From Thalassotalea ponticola (lineage in GTDB: Bacteria; Pseudomonadota; Gammaproteobacteria; Enterobacterales; Alteromonadaceae), in the NCBI RefSeq assembly GCF_041379045.1, contig NZ_CP166871.1, forward strand, positions 248,001-312,000: a DNA stretch of 64,000 bases, read 5' to 3'. The notes beneath the pieces are model-generated. The model saw only the letters and a program-made list of their open reading frames with translations, had not been told where the DNA came from and did not search any database. Position numbers and translations under genes: made by a program. Shown in pieces: positions 57,115 through 64,000 of this stretch (positions within the stretch are counted from its first letter, which is position 1; every line of letters begins with the position of its first letter).

Positions 57115-57330
57115 TTGGTGATAGCGTATAAAATTATTTTAATTATCTTACTTGTGGCAATGGTTTATAACCTGTTTCGCGCTGGCTATGCGATGAATAA
57201 AAACGATGCCAGCAAGCCGAAAATGTCGGTGTATATTGGGCGTCGTGTGTTACTTGCCATATTAATTGTATTAATGCTTATTATTGGCATGGCAACGGGC
57301 ATCATTACCCCAAATCCTAAGCCTTATTAA
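57115..57330 (+). CDS. DUF2909-like small twin-helix membrane protein
   Basis: This 71-residue protein has two transmembrane helices (IIL-IILLVAMVYNLFRAGYA and VLLAILIVLMLIIGMATGI). The start is uncommon: TTG at 57115 or GTG at 57118, both behind AGGAG at 57102-57106. It is embedded among the oxidase genes on the opposite strand, as in many marine gammaproteobacterial clusters. Function unknown; an oxidase assembly role is only suggested by location. Confidence 0.85.
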   Translation: MVIAYKIILIILLVAMVYNLFRAGYAMNKNDASKPKMSVYIGRRVLLAILIVLMLIIGMATGIITPNPKPY

Positions 57331-57453
57331 TACAGTAATTGCCTTACCATTGCGCCATATCACACCTATAAGGCCTAGTTTATTAAGCGTTATAGGTGTA
57401 ATGCTGGCAGGAACTTACCGCCCATGACGGCAAGCTCCAGCGAGCAATTTTAT

Positions 57454-58335
57454 CTACAGCACGTAGACAAAAATAAACAGCAGCACCCAAACCACGTCAA
57501 CAAAGTGCCAGTACCAACTAGCCGCCTGAAATGCGAAGTGATTCTTTGGTGTGAAGTGCCCCTTTAACACCCGGAAAAACATCACAATCAACATGATCGT
57601 TCCCAGTGTTACGTGTAACCCGTGAAAACCGGTTAACATAAAAAAGGTATTGCCATAGACACCACTGGCAAGGGTTAAACCCATTTGCGTATAAGCGTGA
57701 ATGTATTCTTCAACCTGTAATGCTAAGAACGCGAGACCCAACAGAATAGTCAGTCCTAACCATGCTTTTAACGCACCGCGCTTGTTTTGTTCTAACGATA
57801 CATGGGCAAAGTGCAAGGTAACCGATGAGGTAAGCAGTAAAATGGTGTTATACAGTGGTAATCCGCCCCAACCCATTGCTTCTGTTGTGGTGCCATCAGG
57901 GGTAACCACAAGCGGCCATGCCGCCTGAAATTCTGGCCACAGAACTTGCCACGTTTCAAAGTTGTTGCTAGCGCCGCCTAACCAAGGCACTGAAATGGCT
58001 CTGGCATAGAACAGAGCACCAAAGAAGGCGGCGAAAAACATTACTTCAGAAAAAATAAACCAACTCATGCCTTGGCGAAAGCTGGTGTCCATTTGCGCAC
58101 TGTATTTGCCGGCCATCGATTCATCGATAACATTGGAAAACCAGCCGATGACCATATAAATCACTAAGGCAATACCGGCGAGTAAGATATAACCACCGTA
58201 TCCGTCACCGGTTTCTAAGTTGGTAACATAGCTACCTGCGCCAACGGCTATTAAAAAGAGCGCAATAGCACCAACGATGGGCCAGTGGCTTTGCGCTGGT
58301 ACGTAATACGTGTCGTATTGTTTTGTTGTCGTCAT
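57454..58335 (-). CDS. ctaE: Cytochrome c oxidase subunit III
   Basis: This 293-residue membrane protein has seven hydrophobic segments. Typical are RQGMSWFIFSEVMFFAAFFGALFY, FALQVEEYIHAY, and GFHGLHVTLGTIML. It is structural, stabilising subunit I. It lies between cox11 and the DUF2909-like gene. Confidence 0.96.
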   Translation of the reverse strand: MTTTKQYDTYYVPAQSHWPIVGAIALFLIAVGAGSYVTNLETGDGYGGYILLAGIALVIYMVIGWFSNVIDESMAGKYSAQMDTSFRQGMSWFIFSEVMFFAAFFGALFYARAISVPWLGGASNNFETWQVLWPEFQAAWPLVVTPDGTTTEAMGWGGLPLYNTILLLTSSVTLHFAHVSLEQNKRGALKAWLGLTILLGLAFLALQVEEYIHAYTQMGLTLASGVYGNTFFMLTGFHGLHVTLGTIMLIVMFFRVLKGHFTPKNHFAFQAASWYWHFVDVVWVLLFIFVYVL

Positions 58336-58386
58336 GGTATTTTCCTCTACACCTGAGCGTTAACTCAGGGCTAATCTTTCACTGTC

Positions 58387-58962
58387 TTAGCTTCTGTCGG
58401 TAATATCGTACAAGGTGTACGATAACGTCAGCTCACTCACGTCTTCGGGCAAATCCACATCAACGTAAAATTGCAGTGGCATCCATACGTCAGTGTTTGC
58501 TTCTAATGGTTGTTGGTTGAAGCAAAAGCACTCGATTTTTTGAAAGTAGTTAGCCGCTTGCCCAGGTGATACCGATGGTATCGCTTGGGCAACCGCATAG
58601 CGGCCCGATTCATTCTTGGCGTAAAATTTCACCAGTTTCATTTCCCCGGGATGTACTTCGATGGCATTCATCTCAGGCTCAAATTGCCAAGGCGCGCCTT
58701 GAGCGGTTCGACTCATAAACTGCACTTTTACAGTGCGAGAGGTGTCGATACCGCTGTCGTTGACTACTGCCGCTGTTGTAGCGGTTTTGCCATTTAAGCC
58801 GGTAATGTCACAGAATACGTCGTACAAGGGGACAAGCGCAAAGCCAAAACCAAACATCCCTAGTACAATCAACATCAGCTTAGTAACACTTTGTTTTACC
58901 TGCTTATGTTGGCTTTTATTAGCGTCGTTTTGTTGATTTTGTAAATCTTGCTCTGGATTCAT
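58387..58962 (-). CDS. ctaG: Cytochrome c oxidase assembly protein Cox11/CtaG
   Basis: This 191-residue protein has one N-terminal helix (LMLIVLGMFGFGFALVPLY) and an immunoglobulin-like domain with the copper motif ECFCFNQQ. It inserts the CuB atom into subunit I. It follows subunit I by 12 bases and precedes subunit III. Confidence 0.95.
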   Translation of the reverse strand: MNPEQDLQNQQNDANKSQHKQVKQSVTKLMLIVLGMFGFGFALVPLYDVFCDITGLNGKTATTAAVVNDSGIDTSRTVKVQFMSRTAQGAPWQFEPEMNAIEVHPGEMKLVKFYAKNESGRYAVAQAIPSVSPGQAANYFQKIECFCFNQQPLEANTDVWMPLQFYVDVDLPEDVSELTLSYTLYDITDRS

Positions 58963-58974
58963 TTTACGCCTCGC

Positions 58975-60564
58975 CTATTTAACCTCTGGTGGGGTGCTAA
59001 AGGTGTGATAAGGTGCCGGTGATGCGACCGTCCACTCTAAACCTTCCGCGCCTTCCCAACATTTCGCTTCAGCTTTTTCGCCACCTTTAATGCACTTAAT
59101 CACCACGTATAGGAAAATTAATTGCGATAGACCAAAGGCAAAGCCGCCAATACTGATCCACTTATTAAAGTCAGCAAATTGCAGGGCATAGTCTGGTACG
59201 CGGCGAGGCATACCGGCTAAGCCAATAAAATGCATTGGGAAGAACAATACGTTGACCGAGATAAGCGAACACCAAAAGTGCAATTTACCAATTTTTTCAT
59301 CGTACATGTGACCAGTCCATTTCGGTAACCAATAGTAGGTTGCCGCAAATAAACTAAACAGTGAGCCGGTTACCAGCACGTAATGAAAGTGCGCCACCAC
59401 AAAGTAGGTGTCGTGATATTGGAAATCGACCGGGGTCATGGCCAGCATCAAGCCACTAAAACCGCCAATAGTAAACAAGATGACAAAGGCGATTGAAAAC
59501 AACATAGGTGTTTCAAACGTCATTGAACCTTGCCACATGGTGGCTACCCAGTTAAACACTTTCACCCCGGTGGGCACCGCAATTAGCATCGTACAATACA
59601 TAAAGAACAGTTCACCCGCTAACGGCATACCGGTGGTAAACATGTGGTGTGCCCATACGATAAACGATAAAAAGGCAATTGATGCGGTGGCGTATACCAT
59701 TGAGCTATAACCAAATAAGCGTTTACGAGTGAACGCTGGAATGGTTGTAGATACAATACCAAACGCCGGCAAAATCATGATGTACACTTCTGGGTGACCA
59801 AAGAACCAAAAGATGTGCTGGAACATGACTGGGTCACCACCACCTGCGGCATCAAAAAACGAGGTGCCAAAGTAGGTGTCTGTTAGTACCATGGTTACCG
59901 CACCTGCCAATACCGGCATAACCGCAATAAGTAGGTAAGCGGTAATAAAGAAGGTCCACACGAATAATGGCATTTTCATGTACGTCATGCCGGGTGCGCG
60001 CATGTTCATAATGGTCACGATGATATTTATTGCGCCCATGATTGATGAAATACCCATGATGTGTACCGCAAATACAAAAAATGCGGTACTGCCATTTGAA
60101 TACGTGGTTGATAACGGTGCGTAGAACGTCCAGCCAAAGTTAGGACCACCACCCTCTAAAAACAATGACGATAACAAGATGGTAAACGCAAATGGCAGTA
60201 TCCAAAATGACCAGTTATTCAATCTTGGTAGAGCCATGTCTGGAGCACCAATCATCATTGGAATTAACCAGTTAGCTAGCCCGGTAAAGGCTGGCATAAT
60301 GGCGCCGAAGACCATAATGAGACCGTGAACTGTGGTCATTTGGTTAAAGAAATCTGGCTCGACAATTTGCAATCCAGGTTGAAATAACTCAGCCCGAATA
60401 ACCATCGCCATGGCGCCACCAGTAAGCAGCATAATGAAGCTAAACCAAAGGTATAGCGTACCGATATCTTTGTGGTTGGTTGTGAATAACCAACGCTTGA
60501 TGCCGGTCATTTTATGATCATGGTGATCATCGATATGATCTAATGTGTCAGTTGCAGTACTCAT
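58975..60564 (-). CDS. ctaD: Cytochrome c oxidase subunit I
   Basis: This 529-residue heme-copper oxidase catalytic subunit has 12 transmembrane helices. The heme and CuB ligands are visible in WFFGHPEVYIMILP (H-P-E-V-Y), HHMFTTGM and HDTYFVVAHFHYVL. The ATG at 60564 is used rather than one six bases earlier because the GGGGG ribosome site lies directly against the first ATG. It reduces O2 to water in the inner membrane and pumps protons. It lies 11 bases behind subunit II. Confidence 0.96.
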   Translation of the reverse strand: MSTATDTLDHIDDHHDHKMTGIKRWLFTTNHKDIGTLYLWFSFIMLLTGGAMAMVIRAELFQPGLQIVEPDFFNQMTTVHGLIMVFGAIMPAFTGLANWLIPMMIGAPDMALPRLNNWSFWILPFAFTILLSSLFLEGGGPNFGWTFYAPLSTTYSNGSTAFFVFAVHIMGISSIMGAINIIVTIMNMRAPGMTYMKMPLFVWTFFITAYLLIAVMPVLAGAVTMVLTDTYFGTSFFDAAGGGDPVMFQHIFWFFGHPEVYIMILPAFGIVSTTIPAFTRKRLFGYSSMVYATASIAFLSFIVWAHHMFTTGMPLAGELFFMYCTMLIAVPTGVKVFNWVATMWQGSMTFETPMLFSIAFVILFTIGGFSGLMLAMTPVDFQYHDTYFVVAHFHYVLVTGSLFSLFAATYYWLPKWTGHMYDEKIGKLHFWCSLISVNVLFFPMHFIGLAGMPRRVPDYALQFADFNKWISIGGFAFGLSQLIFLYVVIKCIKGGEKAEAKCWEGAEGLEWTVASPAPYHTFSTPPEVK

Positions 60565-60575
60565 AATCATTCCCC

Positions 60576-62156
60576 CTACTTAGCAACGTCTTTGGCTTGA
60601 ACTACATCGCCGGTATCATTGCCCCAAGCATTGCGCTCGTAGGTAATAACCGCGGCCATTTCTTGCGCTGATAATTGGCTAGCAAAGCCCATCATCGCCG
60701 TACCTGGCTTACCGTTAACGACCATATCAATATGGGCGCTGATATCACCAGTTGCGATAGCGCTGCCTTTTAAGCCGGGAAATGCCGGTGGCATACCCTC
60801 GCCATTGGCTTGATGACAAGCGGCACATTTAGCTATATAAACTTGTTCGCCGAGTGTCATTAGCTCACTCATTTCTAAGTCGTCCATGGTATCGCTTGCG
60901 CTGGCCGCAACGCTTTGTTCGGCATCACTTGCGACGTCAGCGACTAGTGCCTGACTAGTCGGTGCTGTTGACGCTGGCGCTGCACTAGCCGTATCGGCAG
61001 TATCGGCTGAGTCACCTGACGCGGTGTTTTGAACATCTTTGGCTTGTACTGCATCGCCTGTGTTGTTGCCCCAAGCGTTTCGCTCATAGGTGACAACAGC
61101 GGCAATTTCTTTAAGGCTCAACTGTTTGCCATAGCCTTGCATACCGGTACCAGCACGACCGTGAAAGACCACATTAATGTGTTCGCTGACTTTTTCTGGG
61201 TCTATCGCAATGCCCGAGCCCGCCAAGGCTGGGAATGCCGGTGGTAAGCCTTGACCATTGGGTTGGTGACAGGCGGCGCAGTGGGCGGTGTAGGTTTGTT
61301 GACCTAAGCTCATTAGCTCGTCCATACTCATTTGTGCATTGAGCGATGCCGCTTCAGCTTGTTTCGCTTTGGTTATGGCAATTTTCTGCTCGTTAATCCA
61401 TTGCTCGTAGTCGACTTCGCTGCGAACATCAACCACAATCGGCATATAACCGTGGTCTTTGCCACACAACTCGGCGCATCGGCCGCGATAAATACCTGGC
61501 TCGTTGACCTTAGTCCACGCTTCGTTGATAAAGCCTGGGTTTGCATCTTGCTTGACTGCAAACGCGGGTACCCACCACGAGTGAATGACGTCATCAGAGG
61601 TAATTAAGAAGCGGACTTTTCTATTTACCGGAATTACCAACGGCTTATCGACTTCTAACAAGTAATTTTCACCCTTGGGCGCGCCTTCACCTTCGCGATT
61701 GTCAAACTGTTCTCTCGGAGTGGCTAACACACTGTAAAACTCGATGCCTTGATCAAAGTATTTATAATGCCACTTCCATTGTGAACCGGTGACTTGAATG
61801 GTGATATCGGAATTTGAGTTATCTTCCATGGCGATCAGCGTTTTGGTTGCTGGCCATGCCATGGCAATAAGAATAAAAACAGGAATGGCCGTCCACAGTA
61901 TCTCTACTTTCGTGCTTTCATGAAAATCAGCTGGCTTAGATCCCTTTGATTTACGGTGGAAAAGCATTGACCAAAACATGGCCCCAAATACGACAATACC
62001 GATGGCGGTACAGATCCACATGACCATCATATGCAAGTCATAGACATTTTGGCTGACATCCGTCACACCTTTAGTCATATTGAATTGCGACTCAGCATGA
62101 ACTGAACTGACAAACATACTTGTCAACAACAGCCAACTCAGGTTGCGTCTTTTCAC
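60576..62156 (-). CDS. coxB: Cytochrome c oxidase subunit II with two cytochrome c domains
   Basis: The 526-residue product has a signal peptide (SWLLLTSMFVSSVHA), two helices and the CuA domain with CAELCGKDHGYMP (C-x3-C-x3-H-x2-M). After it come two class I cytochrome c domains, CAACHQPNGQG and CAACHQANGEG, joined by an alanine/threonine-rich linker. The two domains share most residues, so the second arose by tandem duplication. GTG at 62156 is chosen because GAGGAG lies seven bases upstream, and family length fits. Such proteins bring electrons from cytochrome c carriers to CuA; the double domain is longer than the single one of common caa3 enzymes. Confidence 0.93.
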   Translation of the reverse strand: MKRRNLSWLLLTSMFVSSVHAESQFNMTKGVTDVSQNVYDLHMMVMWICTAIGIVVFGAMFWSMLFHRKSKGSKPADFHESTKVEILWTAIPVFILIAMAWPATKTLIAMEDNSNSDITIQVTGSQWKWHYKYFDQGIEFYSVLATPREQFDNREGEGAPKGENYLLEVDKPLVIPVNRKVRFLITSDDVIHSWWVPAFAVKQDANPGFINEAWTKVNEPGIYRGRCAELCGKDHGYMPIVVDVRSEVDYEQWINEQKIAITKAKQAEAASLNAQMSMDELMSLGQQTYTAHCAACHQPNGQGLPPAFPALAGSGIAIDPEKVSEHINVVFHGRAGTGMQGYGKQLSLKEIAAVVTYERNAWGNNTGDAVQAKDVQNTASGDSADTADTASAAPASTAPTSQALVADVASDAEQSVAASASDTMDDLEMSELMTLGEQVYIAKCAACHQANGEGMPPAFPGLKGSAIATGDISAHIDMVVNGKPGTAMMGFASQLSAQEMAAVITYERNAWGNDTGDVVQAKDVAK

Positions 62157-62207
62157 TCGACATCTCCTCTGCTTATTAAGCCAAAGAAAATACAGAAAGA
62201 AGGACAA

Positions 62208-62595
62208 GATACATCTTAATTCGATGTCGCAAATTTCCGTAAATTTTATTTTTATAGTGCGGTTGAAATTTCACCGCTGTTATTTACGTACAGCAAATCT
62301 ACGTTGGGTTTTGATGTGGTAGATATTGCGCGTGTTATTGTTGTTATGTGTTGCGCTTTTTCGTTATTACGCGATACAAATGCCAATAACTGATTAATAC
62401 GTATACTAGAATTACTCAATTTTTATACGAGGTAAAGCTGTTTGTGTAAAAAATGATAGAATTTTTGGATATTTAGTAATGACTACGTGTAGAGCAAATA
62501 CTCTTTATTTTTTATGGATTTACGATTTTTTCGTCGGAGGGAAAAATGTTTCACACTAAAGGTGTCGGTGTAAAGGGATAGTGTTCTGCGGGACA
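62208..62595. other. Intergenic region between coxB and lexA
   Basis: Holds the oxidase operon's upstream region. An imperfect inverted repeat GCGGT/ACCGC lies near 62260-62280. An 11-codon frame with a good GGAGG site is at 62546-62581, which seems too short to call a gene. Nothing else is recognised. Confidence 0.4.
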
Positions 62596-62626
62596 AATAA
62601 AAAAGCGCCTTCAACAAAAGGCGCTT
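62596..62626 (-). terminator. Terminator behind lexA
   Basis: Nine-base stem AAGCGCCTT/AAGGCGCTT (62603-62611 and 62618-62626) with a six-base loop. On the minus strand it is followed by a run of T, so it ends lexA transcription. Confidence 0.85.
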
Positions 62627-62674
62627 GATTGTTCGATTGTAAAAGGTGAGTTTCTATTGGTAGATAATAGAACT

Positions 62675-62716
62675 GCAGTTAGCAGTTAGCAGTTAGCAGT
62701 TAGCAGTTAGCAGTGA
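62675..62716. repeat. GCAGTTA tandem heptamer, six units
   Basis: Five exact copies of GCAGTTA plus a sixth GCAGTGA, with period seven, between lexA's stop (62728) and its terminator. It is related to the GTTAGTG array at 47702. Length variation is likely between strains. Confidence 0.9.
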
Positions 62717-62727
62717 GACTACCGCTA

Positions 62728-63342
62728 TTACATCCAGTCGGCGTTGCGAATAACACCTACTGCGATACCTTCAACATTAAAAGGCGTTGCGGCTAAATCA
62801 ACGACAATCGGTTCAAAGTCTTTATTTTCGGCGTGTAAGTACACCACATTACCTTCTCGTTTAAAACGCTTTACGGTAACGTCATCTTCCACACGAGCAA
62901 CAATAACTTGGCCATTGTGGATATCAGTTGTTTGATGCACGGCAAGTAAATCACCATCCATAATACCAATATCTTTCATACTCTCGCCGTTAACGCGCAG
63001 TAAGTAATCGGCGGCTGGATGAAATAGGTTGCCATCAATTTTGTATCTATCTTCAATGTGCTCTTGTGCCAAAATGGGTTCACCGGCAGCGACGCGACCA
63101 ATAAGTGGTAGGCCGTCGTCGTCGATGTGCTCTTCTGCGAGTTTGATACCGCGTGACGTGCCTGGCAGCATTTCAATAAAGCCTTTCTTGGCTAGTGCTT
63201 TTAAATGTTCTTCGGCGGCGTTGGCAGATTTAAAGCCAAAAAAGTTAGCAATTTCAGCACGTGTCGGTGGCATACCGGTGGCGTTTATTGTTTCTTTGAT
63301 TAAATCAAATATTTGTTGTTGTCTGGCAGTTAGTGCTCGCAT
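62728..63342 (-). CDS. lexA: LexA SOS repressor
   Basis: This 204-residue protein has the winged helix-turn-helix N-terminus ([20 protein letters not shown]), the self-cleavage site Ala86-Gly87 in RVAAGEP, and the catalytic Ser121 (NGESMKD) and Lys158 (VTVKRF). It represses the SOS regulon and cleaves itself when RecA is active. A perfect-type SOS box lies upstream, so it is self-regulated. The plsB gene often next to lexA is not seen in the 600 bases upstream. Confidence 0.97.
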   Translation of the reverse strand: MRALTARQQQIFDLIKETINATGMPPTRAEIANFFGFKSANAAEEHLKALAKKGFIEMLPGTSRGIKLAEEHIDDDGLPLIGRVAAGEPILAQEHIEDRYKIDGNLFHPAADYLLRVNGESMKDIGIMDGDLLAVHQTTDIHNGQVIVARVEDDVTVKRFKREGNVVYLHAENKDFEPIVVDLAATPFNVEGIAVGVIRNADWM

Positions 63343-63372
63343 GTTAATTTGGCCTGTTTATTCGTACAGTTA

Positions 63373-63388
63373 CTGTTAGTATATACAG
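63373..63388 (-). promoter_or_regulatory. SOS box of lexA
   Basis: CTGT-TAGTATAT-ACAG: both CTGT and ACAG halves are intact with the normal eight-base spacer, 31 bases upstream of the lexA start codon. Confidence 0.92.
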
Positions 63389-63810
63389 CTTGTGGATTAT
63401 CGCAACAGCAAATTAAAAATAAGGTATGTGTGTGTGCAATCCAGTTTATTTCTAAAATAATCCAAGCAAAATAAACTGAGCAAATACTTTAATGCGGGTT
63501 AACTTCAGTGAACTGTCATGTTTTTGCTGGAAAATGATCGAAAATGAGGTGATAAGATCAAAAAATGAGCCTATCTAAGGTCTTTGTGATTTGAATGCCA
63601 ATCTTTTGTATTTAACCAGTTATTGGTCCATATAAGCATCTTGTGACGTTGACTTAATTTGTATAAGTCTCGACTTGAACTGTCAGACGTGAATAATAGG
63701 TCTTAACCAAATCTGACAATCACACTAATCGTAGATCTGCTAATAGGCTATGACCGCTTTGTGCCATTTTCTGCCCGTTAGCAATTGCTAATATACGCTG
63801 GTTTCGAGGT
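63389..63810. other. Gene-free stretch right of lexA
   Basis: No protein-coding frame is seen. A small near-direct repeat (GATC, A-run, ATGAG) occurs at about 63536 and 63560. It runs into the attC-like fold that begins near 63813. Confidence 0.4.
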
Positions 63811-63910
63811 AATAACACCTCAATAAGTGGCGCAAAATAGTTGGCTAAAATAAGCGAGGCACGAGCGCAGCCAACTGTTTTGCGTCCATGACTTTATTGC
63901 CTTGTTATGG
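63811..63910. other. attC-like integron recombination site
   Basis: The two ends fold as an attC site. TAACA (63813-63817) pairs with TGTTA (63903-63907); next a CCT/CCT bubble; CAATAAG (63821-63827) pairs with CTTTATTG (63892-63899) with one extra base, the extrahelical base of L boxes. Then 15 of 17 pairs between 63830-63846 and 63869-63885, and a 22-base loop. The R-type box ends in GTTATG. No cassette gene or integrase is seen near it, so it would be a solitary site or the first of an array to the right. The remaining bases to 64000 show nothing else. Confidence 0.6.
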
Positions 63911-64000
63911 GGATCTGCGCAACTTAAAAAGCTTAAATAAAAAGGCTAAACCAAAACAAATTAAACAAAGGGTTATAAAGCGATCAAAATTTGCTATATG

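Noticed and set aside
62546-62581. 11-codon frame with a good GGAGG site between coxB and lexA
   Set aside because: Too short to separate from chance; no context suggests a leader peptide.
1-64000. CRISPR arrays and tRNA or rRNA genes
   Set aside because: No regularly spaced direct repeats of CRISPR size and no tRNA-like cloverleaf or rRNA sequence was recognised on either strand.

Overview
The window looks like a chromosome segment of a marine gammaproteobacterium of the Alteromonadales, most like the Colwelliaceae/Thalassotalea group. This is inferred from gene content and order (yicC, rph-pyrE, bioH/comF/nfuA, an aa3-type oxidase cluster, lexA); the species cannot be read from the sequence. 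About the first 33 kb is an AT-rich accessory region stacked against the 3' end of yicC. The remaining 31 kb is ordinary core genome with a few inserted genes.

Region 1 (2-19094) is a Dpd island, which makes and polices 7-deazaguanine-modified DNA. The plus strand carries the 3' end of dpdA (a tRNA-guanine transglycosylase paralogue that puts preQ0 into DNA), dpdB and queC (makes preQ0). Converging on it is an eight-gene minus-strand operon: dpdE (SNF2-like), dpdF (RecQ-like), dpdG, dpdH (large ATPase), dpdI, dpdJ (giant DEAD/DEAH helicase), dpdK (PLD-type nuclease) and a last gene that may be dpdD. Most genes overlap by 1-23 bases or are 2 bases apart, so the restriction half should be made as one unit. 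dpdC, queD, queE and folE are not in the visible part; they may lie to the left.

Region 2 (19095-29046) is a mobility and stability zone: a serine resolvase with a repeat-rich upstream region, a DUF6573-like protein, a small GNAT, a hipBA toxin-antitoxin operon with four operator-like palindromes, two unknown minus-strand genes (one split by a frameshift at an A_AAA_AAG slippery run), three copies of a separate palindrome, an int-alpA pair, a decayed integrase, a small unknown gene and an intact P4-type integrase. Just upstream of the intact integrase is a 29-bp copy of the yicC 3' end. It differs from the resident yicC only at six synonymous third codon positions, so it is very probably an attachment site carried in from another host.

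Region 3 (29047-33218), between that copy and the resident yicC 3' end, is a 4.2-kb module with no integrase that carries a type II Zorya anti-phage system (zorA-zorB-zorE). The accessory region therefore reads as tandem elements accumulated at the yicC site, bringing Dpd, HipAB and Zorya together.

Region 4 (33227-64000) is core genome: yicC; a GMC oxidoreductase, gluconate-dehydrogenase-subunit-3-like and thioredoxin-like module inserted between yicC and rph-pyrE; VanZ-like; a DUF4144-like gene with a MscS channel; an Old Yellow Enzyme homologue; bioH divergent from comF; an M14 carboxypeptidase; nfuA; MFS and MATE transporters; a polysaccharide deacetylase; a Nudix hydrolase; a YebC/YeeN-type regulator; a full cytochrome c oxidase cluster (sco, cyoE, ctaA, surf1, subunits III, I, II and Cox11); and lexA with an SOS box. 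Subunit II carries two tandem cytochrome c domains. The right edge has no gene but holds a fold strongly resembling an integron attC site.
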